DNA of 64,000 bases from Mucilaginibacter limnophilus (lineage in GTDB: Bacteria; Bacteroidota; Bacteroidia; Sphingobacteriales; Sphingobacteriaceae): positions 1-64,000 of the forward strand of contig NZ_SACK01000013.1 in NCBI RefSeq assembly GCF_004005815.1, given 5' to 3'. Made by a program: the position numbers and the translations under genes. The notes beneath the pieces are model-generated. The model was not told where the DNA came from. It ran no database searches and saw only the letters and a list, made by a program, of their open reading frames with translations. Of the stretch, positions 18,350-27,577 are shown in pieces. Numbering within the stretch: position 1 is the first letter of the stretch; each line of letters opens with the position of its first letter.

Positions 18350-18808
18350 TCATAACTCCCTAAACCCCGGTAATTCCTCAATAAATTGATAAGTGCAATC
18401 CACATGGTTAATGCGGCAATAGTAATGCTGTAAACCGTTAGTAACCGCCAGCAACGATACCTTGTGCGACATATTGTACCGCGCAATCTGATCAAATACC
18501 TTTTGCGTAATGGCTACCGACGGCGCCTTACATTCCACCATTAGTATCTTTTCTCCTGAGGTGTTAAACACTACAATGTCCGTACGGCGGGCCATGGTGT
18601 TTACCTTCAAGCCGCCCTCGAGGCGCATTAGTGTTTTAGGGTAATTTTTCTGATTGATTAAATATTGCACAAAATGTTGCCGAACCCATTCTTCGGGGGT
18701 GATGATGATGGTTTTTTTACGCAGTTCGTCAAACAGGGTAAGCTGACCGTTTGCCTCGGTAATTTTAAAAGGGTAGGGCGGTAGGGCAAGCGGCTGCAGC
18801 TGGTTCAT
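18350..18808 (-). CDS. Type I restriction enzyme R N-terminal-like (HSDR_N_2) nuclease-fold protein
   Basis: A stand-alone 152-aa protein with a PD-(D/E)xK-type core: RRTDIVVFNTSG followed by ILMVECKAPSVAI, where Asp and the Glu-x-Lys of ECK line up as the metal site. Bacteroidota often encode this HsdR N-terminal domain alone, without methylase or specificity subunits, and none are nearby here. Function is not known; it may be a housekeeping nuclease or DNA-binding protein. It is divergent from holA by 94 bp. Confidence 0.8.
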   Translation of the reverse strand: MNQLQPLALPPYPFKITEANGQLTLFDELRKKTIIITPEEWVRQHFVQYLINQKNYPKTLMRLEGGLKVNTMARRTDIVVFNTSGEKILMVECKAPSVAITQKVFDQIARYNMSHKVSLLAVTNGLQHYYCRINHVDCTYQFIEELPGFREL

Positions 18809-18902
18809 GGGCGCAAGTTACAAGGTATTTGTTTTCCATCATGCTTAAATTCTCAACATCTAAGGTTCACACAATAGAATTTTCTATTTTTACCTTACTG
18901 AT

Positions 18903-19925
18903 ATGACGGCTGCCGATATACTAAAAGACCTGAAGAACCGCAAGTACAAGCCCCTGTACCTGCTGCACGGCGAAGAGCCTTATTATATCGACCTGATAAG
19001 TAATTACATTGAGCATAACTTGCTTAGCGAGGCCGAGCGTGGATTTAATCAAACCGTACTGTACGGCAAGGATACCGAAATGATAACCGTGCTAAACGCC
19101 GCTAAGCGCTATCCTATGATGTCCGACTGCCAGGTAGTGCTGGTGAAAGAAGCCCAGGAAATGAAGTGGGGCAAGGATGACGACGATAAAAAACACATCA
19201 ACCCGCTGCTGGCCTATCTTGAAAACCCGCTGCCAAGTACCGTATTGGTATTTTGTTATAAGTATGGAAAGTTTGACAAGCGCAAAAAAACATATAAGGC
19301 CATAGACAAAAACGGACTTGTGTTTGAGTCGGCGCCGATGTATGATAACAAGATACCGGGCTGGATAGACAGTTTCATCAGCGAAAAAGGCTATAAGGCA
19401 AGTCAGCAGGCTTCAGCTATGCTGGCTGAGTATCTGGGAAACGACCTTTCAAAAATTGCCAACGAGCTTGAGAAGCTGATGCTGAACGTGCCGCCGGGAC
19501 AGGAAATTACCCTGAAGCACATTCAGGATAACATCGGTATAAGTAAAGAATATAACGTATTTGAGCTGCAGGCAGCCCTTGGCAAAAAGGATGTGCTCAA
19601 AGCCAACCAGATCATTAATTATTTCGAAGCCAACCAAAAAGCCAACCCCATTGTGCTGCTGTTTGGTAACCTGAATAACTTTTTCAGCAAGGTATTGGTG
19701 TATCATTATGTAAAAGATAAAACTCCCCAAAACCTGGCTAAAGAGCTTGGCGTAAATCCTTTCTTTATCAAGGATTACGAGCAGGCCGCCCGAAGCTACA
19801 ATTTGGGCAAAACGGTACAGATCATCAGTTTGCTGCGCGAGTACGACCTCAAAAGTAAAGGTGTCGACTCAAATCTTTCGCCCGGCGAACTGATGAAAGA
19901 ACTGATGTTTAAGATATTGCATTAG
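18903..19925 (+). CDS. holA: DNA polymerase III subunit delta
   Basis: A 340-aa AAA+-like clamp-loader subunit that opens the beta clamp. It shows the HolA start LKNRKYKPLYLLHGEEPYYIDLI, the NAAKRYPMMSDCQVVLVKEAQE segment, EYLGNDLSKIANELEKLMLN and the C-terminal collar domain (NPIVLLFGNLNNFFSKVLVYHYV). Length is normal. The stop is 4 nt from the stop of the convergent LRR-like gene. Confidence 0.95.
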   Translation: MTAADILKDLKNRKYKPLYLLHGEEPYYIDLISNYIEHNLLSEAERGFNQTVLYGKDTEMITVLNAAKRYPMMSDCQVVLVKEAQEMKWGKDDDDKKHINPLLAYLENPLPSTVLVFCYKYGKFDKRKKTYKAIDKNGLVFESAPMYDNKIPGWIDSFISEKGYKASQQASAMLAEYLGNDLSKIANELEKLMLNVPPGQEITLKHIQDNIGISKEYNVFELQAALGKKDVLKANQIINYFEANQKANPIVLLFGNLNNFFSKVLVYHYVKDKTPQNLAKELGVNPFFIKDYEQAARSYNLGKTVQIISLLREYDLKSKGVDSNLSPGELMKELMFKILH

Positions 19926-19929
19926 GTGT

Positions 19930-20679
19930 TTATGCGCGTCTGTCGAGCAAATCGCCGTATTGTAAATTAGGAAATTTATTCAAAAGAGCCTGTTTCTCAT
20001 AGCCTTTATATAAACGATCAGGCAGATACAATTTAACCATATCCTTTAAGTAAAATAATGGCTCCAAGCTTTTATCACCTAAAGAGACATCTAATACCAG
20101 AACTTTTAGTTTACTAAGCCTTTGCAAAAAATCTAAAGACAGCATTTTTGCCCGCGAATTATTTATATCGCCTGTGATTATCAAACTTTCTAATCCGGTT
20201 AACTCCCCTAATGCCCGATAATCATAGATGCTTTTAAAATTTTCAAGCTCAATTGAAATCAACGACGAAAGTCTTTCAATTCCCTTTAAATTGGTTAAAC
20301 CCGGTGTGCTTCCGAAATATAGGTGCTTTAGTTTAAATAGATTTTCAAAGCAAGATATGTCAATTACTTTGCTCCATTTGATATATAAGCCTTCAAGGTT
20401 TGGCATGTCACATATAGCCTCAAAAAAGTTTTGATCTACTTGGTGGGCTATAAACAGATACTTTGTGTTTATCAGTTTGGGCAAAGTTTTTTGCCAGGCA
20501 CTTCTTAGTTCTTTCTTTTTGCTTGGGCTAAGCAAATTAAACTCTGGATTGAGTGTTGAAGTGTCTAAAACTAAGCGCTCGGCTCTATAAACCTCTGCAT
20601 CTTCAATGTTAAATGGCTTGGGCCAAAAACCATCATTAAATCGCCATATACCAATTTTAATATCTTGAGAAGTTAACAT
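19930..20679 (-). CDS. Leucine-rich-repeat-like protein of unknown function
   Basis: A 249-aa cytoplasmic protein, no signal peptide. From about residue 90 it has irregular leucine-rich repeats (LFKLKHLYFGSTPGLTNLKGIERLSSLISIEL, LTGLESLIITG, LSKLKVLVLDVS, LKDMVKLYLPD). Such proteins usually bind other proteins; no partner is suggested by the neighbours. Base use is more AT-rich than holA, hinting at acquisition. Confidence 0.6.
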   Translation of the reverse strand: MLTSQDIKIGIWRFNDGFWPKPFNIEDAEVYRAERLVLDTSTLNPEFNLLSPSKKKELRSAWQKTLPKLINTKYLFIAHQVDQNFFEAICDMPNLEGLYIKWSKVIDISCFENLFKLKHLYFGSTPGLTNLKGIERLSSLISIELENFKSIYDYRALGELTGLESLIITGDINNSRAKMLSLDFLQRLSKLKVLVLDVSLGDKSLEPLFYLKDMVKLYLPDRLYKGYEKQALLNKFPNLQYGDLLDRRA

Positions 20680-20769
20680 ATTAATATATTATAGTAAGGA
20701 TACAATTTGGCTGATATCATTTTGTTGCCAGATTCATACGTTTTATCTTCGTTGAAAATATAGAAAAAA

Positions 20770-21174
20770 ATGAACTATTGGCTTGTCAAGTCGGAACCTG
20801 TAAAATATAGCTGGGAAAAATTCAATAAAGATGGCCGTACCTTTTGGGACGGCGTGCGCAACTATCAGGCAAGAAACAACCTGCGTGAAATGAAAGAGGG
20901 AGACCTTGTGTTGTTTTACCACAGCAACGAGGGTAAAGAAGTGGTAGGCATAGCCAAAGTGGTAAAAGAGTTTTACCAGGACCCAACCACTGAAGACACA
21001 AACTGGTGCGTAGTAGACTTATCACCTGTTGAAACGCTGAAAAAACCTGTTACTCTTGAGCAGATAAAAGCCGACGAGCGCCTGAAAGATATTGGTTTAG
21101 TACGTCAGGGCAGGCTGTCTGTTATGTCGTTAAAACCCGAAGAGTTCGACCGGGTGATTGAACTGGGAAGTTAA
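20770..21174 (+). CDS. EVE domain protein
   Basis: A 134-aa PUA-like EVE domain (NYWLVKSEPVKYSWEKF, FWDGVRNYQARNNLREMKEGDLVLFYHS, GIAKVVKEFYQDPT). EVE domains bind modified bases in DNA or RNA in an aromatic cage. It is full length for single-domain family members. It is convergent, 2 bp apart, with the next gene. Confidence 0.92.
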   Translation: MNYWLVKSEPVKYSWEKFNKDGRTFWDGVRNYQARNNLREMKEGDLVLFYHSNEGKEVVGIAKVVKEFYQDPTTEDTNWCVVDLSPVETLKKPVTLEQIKADERLKDIGLVRQGRLSVMSLKPEEFDRVIELGS

Positions 21175-21175
21175 A

Positions 21176-21496
21176 TTAAAACTTCCCAAAAAAGTTGGTG
21201 ATATCAAAGTAAAACAACTTTTCTTCACCTTTGGCGTTTGCTGTTTTAATGATATCAAATGATCTTTTGTCTTTATGGACAAGGCTTTGTCCCTGAGGAG
21301 CATAACCTGGATGATTTTTTCTAATCCAGCTATATTCAGCAGCTATTCCGGGGCGGCTACTTGTTTCGGTGATAATTATAGCTTTTTCAAATGATGAGCC
21401 ATCGCGCTCAATAGATGATTGCATGGCTTTCCTGTTTGCACATGCGCTTAAAATCATCAATATAATAAGGGTGATAAAGTTAAGTTGTTTTGTCAT
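21176..21496 (-). CDS. Small lipoprotein, unknown function
   Basis: A 106-aa lipoprotein: hydrophobic signal ending in the lipobox LSAC (Cys19). The mature part is short and has EYSWIRKNHPGYAPQGQSLV followed by a KRSFDIIKTANAKGEEKLFYFDI segment. I do not recognise a family with certainty. It lies just downstream of the thioesterase on the same strand and may be co-transcribed. Confidence 0.6.
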   Translation of the reverse strand: MTKQLNFITLIILMILSACANRKAMQSSIERDGSSFEKAIIITETSSRPGIAAEYSWIRKNHPGYAPQGQSLVHKDKRSFDIIKTANAKGEEKLFYFDITNFFGKF

Positions 21497-21516
21497 GATA
21501 AGGAATTTATAGTTGT

Positions 21517-22041
21517 TTAATTGTTGTTCGACTCAGTAAACAAAGCCTTTAGCTCGGTAGCTTCACCCGGTTTCATACGGCCGCCTAAAATTAATCTTAA
21601 CTGTCGGCGGCGAAGCGCACCATTGAACAGTTCCTTTTCCTCATCGGTTTGCGGTACAATTTCCGGTACTGGTATGGTATGCCCGTTTTCATCTAAAGCT
21701 ACAAAAGTATAATAAGCCTCGTTGCATTTAACATTGGTGCCCGATGGTATGTTCTGCGCCCATACATCCAACCTAACTTCCATTGAGGTATTAAACGCCC
21801 GGGTAACTTTCGCCTGTATGGTGATCACATCACCCAGCTTAACCGGCTGCTGAAACGAAACATTATCAACCGACGCAGTAACCACTACCCGGTTGCAATG
21901 CTTTTGTGCCGATATGGCCGCCGCGATATCCATAAGGTGCAGCAAGCGCCCGCCCATCAGGTTATGCAGCGGATTGGTATCATTAGGTAATACCAGTTCA
22001 TTCATTATAGTAAAGCTGTCCTGCGGCGTTTTTTCTTTCAT
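21517..22041 (-). CDS. Acyl-CoA thioesterase (hotdog fold)
   Basis: A 174-aa hotdog thioesterase of the YciA/BFIT type that releases CoA from acyl-CoA. The signature block is NDTNPLHNLMGGRLLHLMDIAAAISAQKHC, with the catalytic Asp in LMDIAAA, followed by ASVDNVSFQQPVKLGDVI. Substrate chain length cannot be told from sequence. Confidence 0.9.
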   Translation of the reverse strand: MKEKTPQDSFTIMNELVLPNDTNPLHNLMGGRLLHLMDIAAAISAQKHCNRVVVTASVDNVSFQQPVKLGDVITIQAKVTRAFNTSMEVRLDVWAQNIPSGTNVKCNEAYYTFVALDENGHTIPVPEIVPQTDEEKELFNGALRRRQLRLILGGRMKPGEATELKALFTESNNN

Positions 22042-22082
22042 TGGGTAAATATACGGTTAATGCGAATTCTGGTTATTTGTTT

Positions 22083-22144
22083 TGTCATTCTGAGCGATAG
22101 CGGAGAATCTATTAGTGACAGATGCTTCGTTCCTTAGCATGACA
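22083..22144. repeat. Palindromic element with TGTCATTCTGAG arm
   Basis: Imperfect inverted repeat between the thioesterase and the T9SS plug gene: TGTCATTCTGAGCGATAG at the left and CTTAGCATGACA at the right. It resembles the TGTCATTTCGA family but has its own interior. Confidence 0.55.
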
Positions 22145-22192
22145 GTAAAAACGAAAAGGGTTCCGCATACTTCGATACGACCAGCGAAAACA

Positions 22193-23449
22193 TTACCTTT
22201 TCCCGCTATTCACTTCCTGCACACCTGCCAGTTCTTCCCAGCGGGCGCCCGGCGGACGGTAATAGATGAATAGCTGGTAGTTATTCTCCGTTTCAAAGTG
22301 GCTGCCTTCAATTACGGTGTCGTCAGCTTTGCCGGTGGCTTTGTCAACCCAAACATATTCATAGTCGTACACCCCCTGCTTTAAAAACTGTTCGGTAAAA
22401 AACCTGCCCGACTGGCCATCATACTGCATTCTGCTGTTTTCGTCAATCGTGAAGTTATTAAATCTCCCCACCACGTAAGCACTGCCTTCTTTGTCGGTTT
22501 TCCTGGCGTCGAGGTTGAAATAAACGTGTGCGTAATCAGCATCTATCCGCGGATCATCGCCGTCAGAATTCAGTATAAAAAAGTTGCCGTCGTTGTCGTA
22601 TTGTGAAGTATACGCCTCGCTGCTGCGGTTAACATCATTATTCAGCAATACCGTTGCAACTGTATCTCGGTAAATGCGGGCAATGCCCGGCGCGCCGGCC
22701 TTCAAACTGCGCATATCAAAATACCTGAACTCGTTCCGTCCGGGAAAATCATTAATGTTAACATCATTATAAATTAGTTGCGTTCCGCGGATGTAGGTGG
22801 GTTTAACGTTAAGTATCGATGCGTCAGGGCGATAGTCCTGCATCACCAGCACCCGCATATCGGTACCCGGGTTTTGTACCCGCAGGCTGCCGTAATCGAT
22901 AGTAAAATTAAGTTTCTGGTTAGTTTGGCGCTTTGTTACGTTGGTTGACGGTACAATAGTAACTGCAGCCGAAACCCGCTGATTCAGTATATAAAGCTTG
23001 CGTGTAAAAATCAGATTATTCTGGTCGCCATCTTCATACACCTTTAAGATGTAGTTGCCTGCATACTTAGGTATAATGTTGGCGTTAGGAAACTCTATCT
23101 CGTAATGCACATACTTGCGGTAGGTGCGGGTTGAATATTTGTAGTTAAGGATCTGGTCCTCGGTAAAGCTTTGCAGGTATTCGGCAGGGGAGAGGCGAGA
23201 TGAATTCCAGTTAGCATCGCAATGCTCAATGGTATAATAAAAGTTACGTGTTTGGCCGGTAAGGTCGTCAAAGCCAAGCACCAGCTTTTCACTCGAATTC
23301 AGTGCGATAACCGGCAACGATCCCTGCTTACTCTCGTTATACAGCTCAATGCTTTTTATTTCAGGTTTAAAAACAGCATCGGTATAAGGTTGCGCGGCAA
23401 CAGTAACAGTTGCTGTAAGAAAGGTGATGATAAACAGAAGCTTTTTCAT
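22193..23449 (-). CDS. Type IX secretion system plug protein (DUF5103)
   Basis: A 418-aa exported protein of the DUF5103 family, now described as the plug that occludes the SprA translocon of T9SS in Flavobacterium. Signal peptide MKKLLFIITFLTATVTVAAQ. Family segments: FKPEIKSIELYNESKQGSLPVIAL, IEHCDANWNSSRLSPAEYLQSF, NYILKVYEDGDQNNLIFTRKLYI, and the C-terminal GVYDYEYVWVD. I start at ATG 23449; the open frame reaching 23560 passes through an intergenic palindrome and is not coding. It suits the T9SS cargo tail seen at 63719. Confidence 0.88.
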   Translation of the reverse strand: MKKLLFIITFLTATVTVAAQPYTDAVFKPEIKSIELYNESKQGSLPVIALNSSEKLVLGFDDLTGQTRNFYYTIEHCDANWNSSRLSPAEYLQSFTEDQILNYKYSTRTYRKYVHYEIEFPNANIIPKYAGNYILKVYEDGDQNNLIFTRKLYILNQRVSAAVTIVPSTNVTKRQTNQKLNFTIDYGSLRVQNPGTDMRVLVMQDYRPDASILNVKPTYIRGTQLIYNDVNINDFPGRNEFRYFDMRSLKAGAPGIARIYRDTVATVLLNNDVNRSSEAYTSQYDNDGNFFILNSDGDDPRIDADYAHVYFNLDARKTDKEGSAYVVGRFNNFTIDENSRMQYDGQSGRFFTEQFLKQGVYDYEYVWVDKATGKADDTVIEGSHFETENNYQLFIYYRPPGARWEELAGVQEVNSGKR

Positions 23450-23459
23450 AATACAAACC

Positions 23460-23532
23460 GTCATGCCGAACTTGTTTCGGCATCTCACAAGGTAAGCATT
23501 ATGCTGAGATCCTGAAACAAGTTCAGGATGAC
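23460..23532. repeat. GAAACAAGTTCAGGATGAC palindrome, copy 2
   Basis: A long inverted repeat between two minus-strand genes: GTCATGCCGAACTTGTTTC and its inexact complement GAAACAAGTTCAGGATGAC. The right arm matches 10402-10429 (GAAACAAGTTCAGCATGAC). It is transcribed between the ABC-F and plug genes. Confidence 0.8.
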
Positions 23533-23583
23533 CTTTTTTACAGAATAAAAAACCTCTCAAAAGGACAGGATTGGGTCAGGTCT

Positions 23584-25500
23584 TTACGCTTCCAGTTCCA
23601 GTATCTGTTCTGCAAGGGCTTCCCATTGCTGTTTTATGGCGGCCACTTCGTCCTGCTTTTGCTTGTATGCCATGTTGGTTTCCTTTAAACGGTTGCTGTC
23701 CGAATAGACCTTTTCATCGGCAAGCTGAGTTTCCAGGGTTTTAACTTCGGTTTCAAGAGATGCAATCTGCTGTTCCATTTTAACAAGATCACTGTTCAGC
23801 TTTTTAAGTTGCTGGCTTTTATCGGGCGTCTGCGCTTTAACAGGCTCAGGCTTTTTCTCTTCCTTTTTAGGCTGAGGGGCAGGCGCCGACTTATGGTCGA
23901 GCTTGCGTTTCGAGTTCCACTCTTCATATTCTTGATAAGTACCCGGGTAGATCTTTATTTGCTGATCCTCAATAAACCATATCTTGTTAGCTACATTGTC
24001 AAGAAAATACCTGTCGTGTGATACAACAATGAATGTACCCTCAAACTGCTGCAATGCCTGTATCAATATGTTAACCGACTGTATGTCCAAGTGGTTAGTG
24101 GGCTCATCCAGAATCAGGAAGTTAGCGTCGGCGGTAAGCGCTTTTGCTAATGCCACGCGCGATTTTTCACCACCCGAAAGTACTTTTATTTTCTTGAATA
24201 CATCGTCACCGGTGAACAGGAACGAGCCTAATATGGTACGCAGCTCTGTTTCGTTATGCTTTGGCGCGAACGATTGTAATTCGCGCAATATCTCATTCTC
24301 CAAATGCAGCGACTCCAACTGGTGCTGTGCGAAGAAGGTAGTTGTAACGTTATGGCCTGTAGTCGCGGTGCCGGTATAGTCCTTATCAGCGCCGGCCACA
24401 ATACGCAGCAGGGTTGATTTACCACGGCCGTTGGCACCTATCAATGCAATTTTATCGCCTTTTTCAATAACCGCCTCGGCATCATTCAATATATCAATAG
24501 CAGGATATTTTTTGGTGATATGCTCAAGCGTAACCACGTGCCTGCCCGATTGCTTGGAGAAGCGGAAAGTAAAGTTAACGGTTGGGTTATCATCGTCCAC
24601 ATCGTCAACACGCTCCATTTTATCAAGCATTTTAATGCGCGACTGCGCCATTTTTGCTTTCGAAGCCTTTGCACGGAAACGCTCGATCAACCGCTCTTCC
24701 TGTTTTATTTTGGCTTGCTGGTTTTTGAACTCGCCGCGCTGTATCTCTTCACGCAAGGCTTTCTCTTCCAGGTAGAATGAATAATTGCCCGCGTAAACGG
24801 TAAGCTTACCCTTACGCGATTCAACCGTGCGGTTGATCACCTTGTCAAGGAACCACCTGTCGTGCGATACAATTACCACCGCGCCTTCAAAAGCCTTCAG
24901 GTAATCTTCAAGCCATTGTATTGAAGGTAAGTCAAGGTGGTTGGTAGGCTCATCCAGTAGCAAAATATCGGGTGCCTGTAAAAGGATTTTGGCAAGCATC
25001 ACGCGCATACGCCATCCACCCGAAAAGGTGCTCAACTTGCGGTGCGTATCAGCCTCGCTAAAACCTAACCCGGCTAAAATCTCATGAGCTTTATATTCGA
25101 TATTATAACCGTCAAGCGCTTCAAACTCTGTCTGCTTGTCGCTCAGCTTTTGTATCAGGTCTTCAGTATAATCGGTTTCCAGCTTTTTCAGCAGGTTTTC
25201 TATTTCGGTATGCAGCTGGTTCTGGCGCTCAAAAGCCTCCATGGCCACATGCAGGATATTCTTTTCCGATTCGAACGATAGCAGATCCTGATTAAGGTAA
25301 CCTATGGTAAGGTCCTTAGCCATTGATATGGTGCCCGATGTTGGCTTATACTGCCCAACAATAATTTTTAACAGGGTGGTTTTGCCGGTGCCGTTGGCGC
25401 CAATTAAACCAATTTTTTCTCCGGGTTTTATATGCCAGTTGGCTTCGTCGTATAATGCCCTCGCACCAATCTCAAACGTCAGGTTATTTATAGCTATCAT
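23584..25500 (-). CDS. ABC-F family ATPase
   Basis: A 638-aa soluble protein with two ATP-binding cassettes and no membrane part. Walker A motifs GANGTGKTTLLK (about 35) and GANGRGKSTLLR (about 360); signatures LSTFSGGWRMRVMLAK and LSGGEKSRVALAK; Walker B LLLDEPTNHLDL and LILDEPTNHLDI. The inter-domain linker (about 240-320) is charged, and the C-terminus (about 545-638) is a coiled coil like that of Uup. ABC-F proteins act on the ribosome E site or in DNA metabolism; Uup-like is the best guess. A TATCTTTG box ends 8 nt upstream of ATG. Confidence 0.93.
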   Translation of the reverse strand: MIAINNLTFEIGARALYDEANWHIKPGEKIGLIGANGTGKTTLLKIIVGQYKPTSGTISMAKDLTIGYLNQDLLSFESEKNILHVAMEAFERQNQLHTEIENLLKKLETDYTEDLIQKLSDKQTEFEALDGYNIEYKAHEILAGLGFSEADTHRKLSTFSGGWRMRVMLAKILLQAPDILLLDEPTNHLDLPSIQWLEDYLKAFEGAVVIVSHDRWFLDKVINRTVESRKGKLTVYAGNYSFYLEEKALREEIQRGEFKNQQAKIKQEERLIERFRAKASKAKMAQSRIKMLDKMERVDDVDDDNPTVNFTFRFSKQSGRHVVTLEHITKKYPAIDILNDAEAVIEKGDKIALIGANGRGKSTLLRIVAGADKDYTGTATTGHNVTTTFFAQHQLESLHLENEILRELQSFAPKHNETELRTILGSFLFTGDDVFKKIKVLSGGEKSRVALAKALTADANFLILDEPTNHLDIQSVNILIQALQQFEGTFIVVSHDRYFLDNVANKIWFIEDQQIKIYPGTYQEYEEWNSKRKLDHKSAPAPQPKKEEKKPEPVKAQTPDKSQQLKKLNSDLVKMEQQIASLETEVKTLETQLADEKVYSDSNRLKETNMAYKQKQDEVAAIKQQWEALAEQILELEA

Positions 25501-25508
25501 TTCGGCGG

Positions 25509-25516
25509 CAAAGATA
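25509..25516 (-). promoter_or_regulatory. -7 box of the ABC-F gene
   Basis: Minus-strand TATCTTTG followed by CCGCCGAA and the ATG at 25500. This fits TAnnTTTG and implies a 5' leader of only a few bases. Confidence 0.45.
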
Positions 25517-25599
25517 CGGATTTTGAGGCGAACTGCAGACGGGAACGTGCTGGTAGATAGTGATGGATATGAATGGTATATAATCAGAAAGTTATAAAA

Positions 25600-25632
25600 C
25601 CGTAGCGATGGGTTTCAAACCCATCGCTACGG
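25600..25632. repeat. Perfect 33-bp palindrome, copy B
   Basis: Arms of 16 bp (CCGTAGCGATGGGTTT and its exact complement) around a single C at 25616. Its central 27 bp is identical to 13594-13620. It sits just past the stop of the GDSL hydrolase gene and could fold as a terminator-like hairpin in RNA. Confidence 0.95.
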
Positions 25633-25644
25633 GTATTGATAATC

Positions 25645-26400
25645 TTACTCGCCAACAGCTTTTAGCCACGCGTGGCTCATCAGGCTGGTGCCTGCAATGC
25701 TTGGGTGTACGCCATCGGTAGTCCAGTAACTGCCCGGTGCAACTGCAAGCGCCTTTTCAAAAACCGTTTGGTAGGGGATAAATATGGCTCCGTGTTCGGT
25801 TGCTGCCTCACGAGCTGCGTGCCTGTAGCCGTCAAATGCCGGGTACCATTTATCGGTAACCGCCTTTACGCCCTTTATACCAAATGGTTCGCCAATAACC
25901 AGTTTAACGCCTGGTAGCTGGCTTTGTGTAGTGTCAAGCAGCTTTTTCAGGTCGGCTTTATACACATCAAGCGTGCCTTTGTAGCCAAAATCAAGGGTAT
26001 GCCAAAAATCGTTTACGCCTATCATAATGCTTACTACGTTTGGCTTAAGGTCGATACAGTCGCGGTCCCAGCGCTCAAGCAACTGGTAAACCTTGTGTCC
26101 GCTGATGCCTTTGTTGTAGATGGTCAGATTTTTATCGGCATGGGTGTTCAACAGCTGCGCTGACGTCAGCAACACATAGCCATGGCCCAGGCCCGGTATG
26201 GTATTGAACTCATGCTTGCCCCAGTCGCGACCTGAATCGGTTATCGAATCGCCCTGAAAAAGCACGATATCATTTTTATTGAAGCCTACTTTTTTAGGTT
26301 TTGGTTCAGTGGCAAATGCTGAGTTAACAATTGATGGAATACTGATTGCAGCAGTACCAGCTGCCGTAGTTTTAATAAAATTGCGACGGTTAAAGCTCAT
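25645..26400 (-). CDS. SGNH/GDSL-family hydrolase, probably Tat-exported
   Basis: A 251-aa esterase-type hydrolase. Residues 1-30 form a twin-arginine signal (NRRNFIKTTAAGTAAISI). Block I holds the nucleophile in FQGDSITDSGRDWG, block III the GVNDFWHTL Asn, and block V the Asp/His pair in DGVHPS. Likely deacylates or deacetylates a carbohydrate or lipid in the periplasm; the substrate is unknown. Confidence 0.9.
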   Translation of the reverse strand: MSFNRRNFIKTTAAGTAAISIPSIVNSAFATEPKPKKVGFNKNDIVLFQGDSITDSGRDWGKHEFNTIPGLGHGYVLLTSAQLLNTHADKNLTIYNKGISGHKVYQLLERWDRDCIDLKPNVVSIMIGVNDFWHTLDFGYKGTLDVYKADLKKLLDTTQSQLPGVKLVIGEPFGIKGVKAVTDKWYPAFDGYRHAAREAATEHGAIFIPYQTVFEKALAVAPGSYWTTDGVHPSIAGTSLMSHAWLKAVGE

Positions 26401-26521
26401 TTTGTTTAATTATTGGTGTGTTCACTGCCGACTAAAATAGAACATTTTCTGAGGTTTCATCTCATTAAGTTTCCGGTGCGGCTACGAACCACGAACCATT
26501 AACTATCAGCATAAAAAATAA

Positions 26522-26529
26522 TACCTTTG
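26522..26529 (+). promoter_or_regulatory. -7 box of pyrD; probable leaderless start
   Basis: TACCTTTG fits TAnnTTTG and is followed by CGGC and the pyrD ATG at 26534, leaving essentially no room for a 5' leader. Confidence 0.5.
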
Positions 26530-26533
26530 CGGC

Positions 26534-27571
26534 ATGTATAGCCTGCTAAAACCACTGCTGTTTCAGTTCGACCCGGAAAAGGTGCATTATTTTGTTACCC
26601 GCAACTTAAAACGCTTTAATAAACTGTGGCTCGGCCGAAGCATCATCCGCGGTGTATGGAATGTGCATGGTGCCCGGCTTGAAAGAGAAGTGTTCGGACT
26701 AAAATTTCCGAACCCCGTTGGGTTGGCAGCTGGTTTTGATAAAAACGGCGAAGTGATAGGCGAGATGGCAAACCTTGGTTTCGGCTTTATAGAAGTGGGT
26801 ACGGTTACACCGCTGCCGCAACAGGGCAACGAAAAGCCGCGTATGTTTCGCCTTCCGGCTGATGAAGCGCTGATCAACCGCATGGGTTTTAATAACCTTG
26901 GTGTTGATGTGGTAGCCGCGCGCATTGCTGCTTACCGTAAAAATCAACCTGAAAATCAAAAGGGAATCATTATTGGGGGTAACATCGGCAAAAACAAAGT
27001 AACTCCTAATGAAGACGCCGTAAGCGATTACATTAAATGTTTTGATAAGCTGTTTGATGTCGTCGACTATTTTGTGGTGAATGTAAGCTCGCCAAATACT
27101 CCCGGCCTGCGTGCATTGCAGGAAAAAGAGCCACTGATGCACATCCTGAATACTTTACAACAGCGCAACAGGAAGAACGACATCAGCAGGCCTATACTTT
27201 TAAAAATTGCTCCGGATTTGACAGATGAGCAGCTTGATGATATTGTTGAAATAGTAACTGAAACCAAAATAGCCGGCGTTATTGCTACCAATACTACCAT
27301 CAGCCGTGAAGGATTAACATCTGCACATAAAGGTGAAACAGGCGGATTAAGCGGCAGGCCGTTAACCAAACGTTCAACGGAAGTGATCACCTATCTTCAT
27401 AAAAAGTCAAACGGCACATTTCCTATTATAGGGGTAGGCGGTATACATTCTGCTGAAGATGCAATAGAGAAGCTTAACGCAGGCGCGGCGTTAGTGCAGC
27501 TTTATACCGGCTTTATTTACGAAGGGCCGGGATTGATAGGACGGATAAATAAGAAGGTACTGTCGCTATAA
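26534..27571 (+). CDS. pyrD: Dihydroorotate dehydrogenase (quinone), class 2
   Basis: Oxidises dihydroorotate to orotate in pyrimidine synthesis, passing electrons to quinones at the inner membrane. 345 aa. The N-terminal amphipathic helix of class 2 enzymes is present ([20 protein letters not shown]). FMN/substrate segments: [54 protein letters not shown] with the catalytic Ser, and [11 protein letters not shown]. It ends at a TGTCATTTCGA palindrome. Confidence 0.97.
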   Translation: MYSLLKPLLFQFDPEKVHYFVTRNLKRFNKLWLGRSIIRGVWNVHGARLEREVFGLKFPNPVGLAAGFDKNGEVIGEMANLGFGFIEVGTVTPLPQQGNEKPRMFRLPADEALINRMGFNNLGVDVVAARIAAYRKNQPENQKGIIIGGNIGKNKVTPNEDAVSDYIKCFDKLFDVVDYFVVNVSSPNTPGLRALQEKEPLMHILNTLQQRNRKNDISRPILLKIAPDLTDEQLDDIVEIVTETKIAGVIATNTTISREGLTSAHKGETGGLSGRPLTKRSTEVITYLHKKSNGTFPIIGVGGIHSAEDAIEKLNAGAALVQLYTGFIYEGPGLIGRINKKVLSL

Positions 27572-27577
27572 AAGCGA

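Noticed and set aside
25600-25632. Simple rho-independent terminator for the GDSL gene
   Set aside because: No T-run follows on the minus strand, and the same palindrome recurs at 13594, so a repeat element is the better description.
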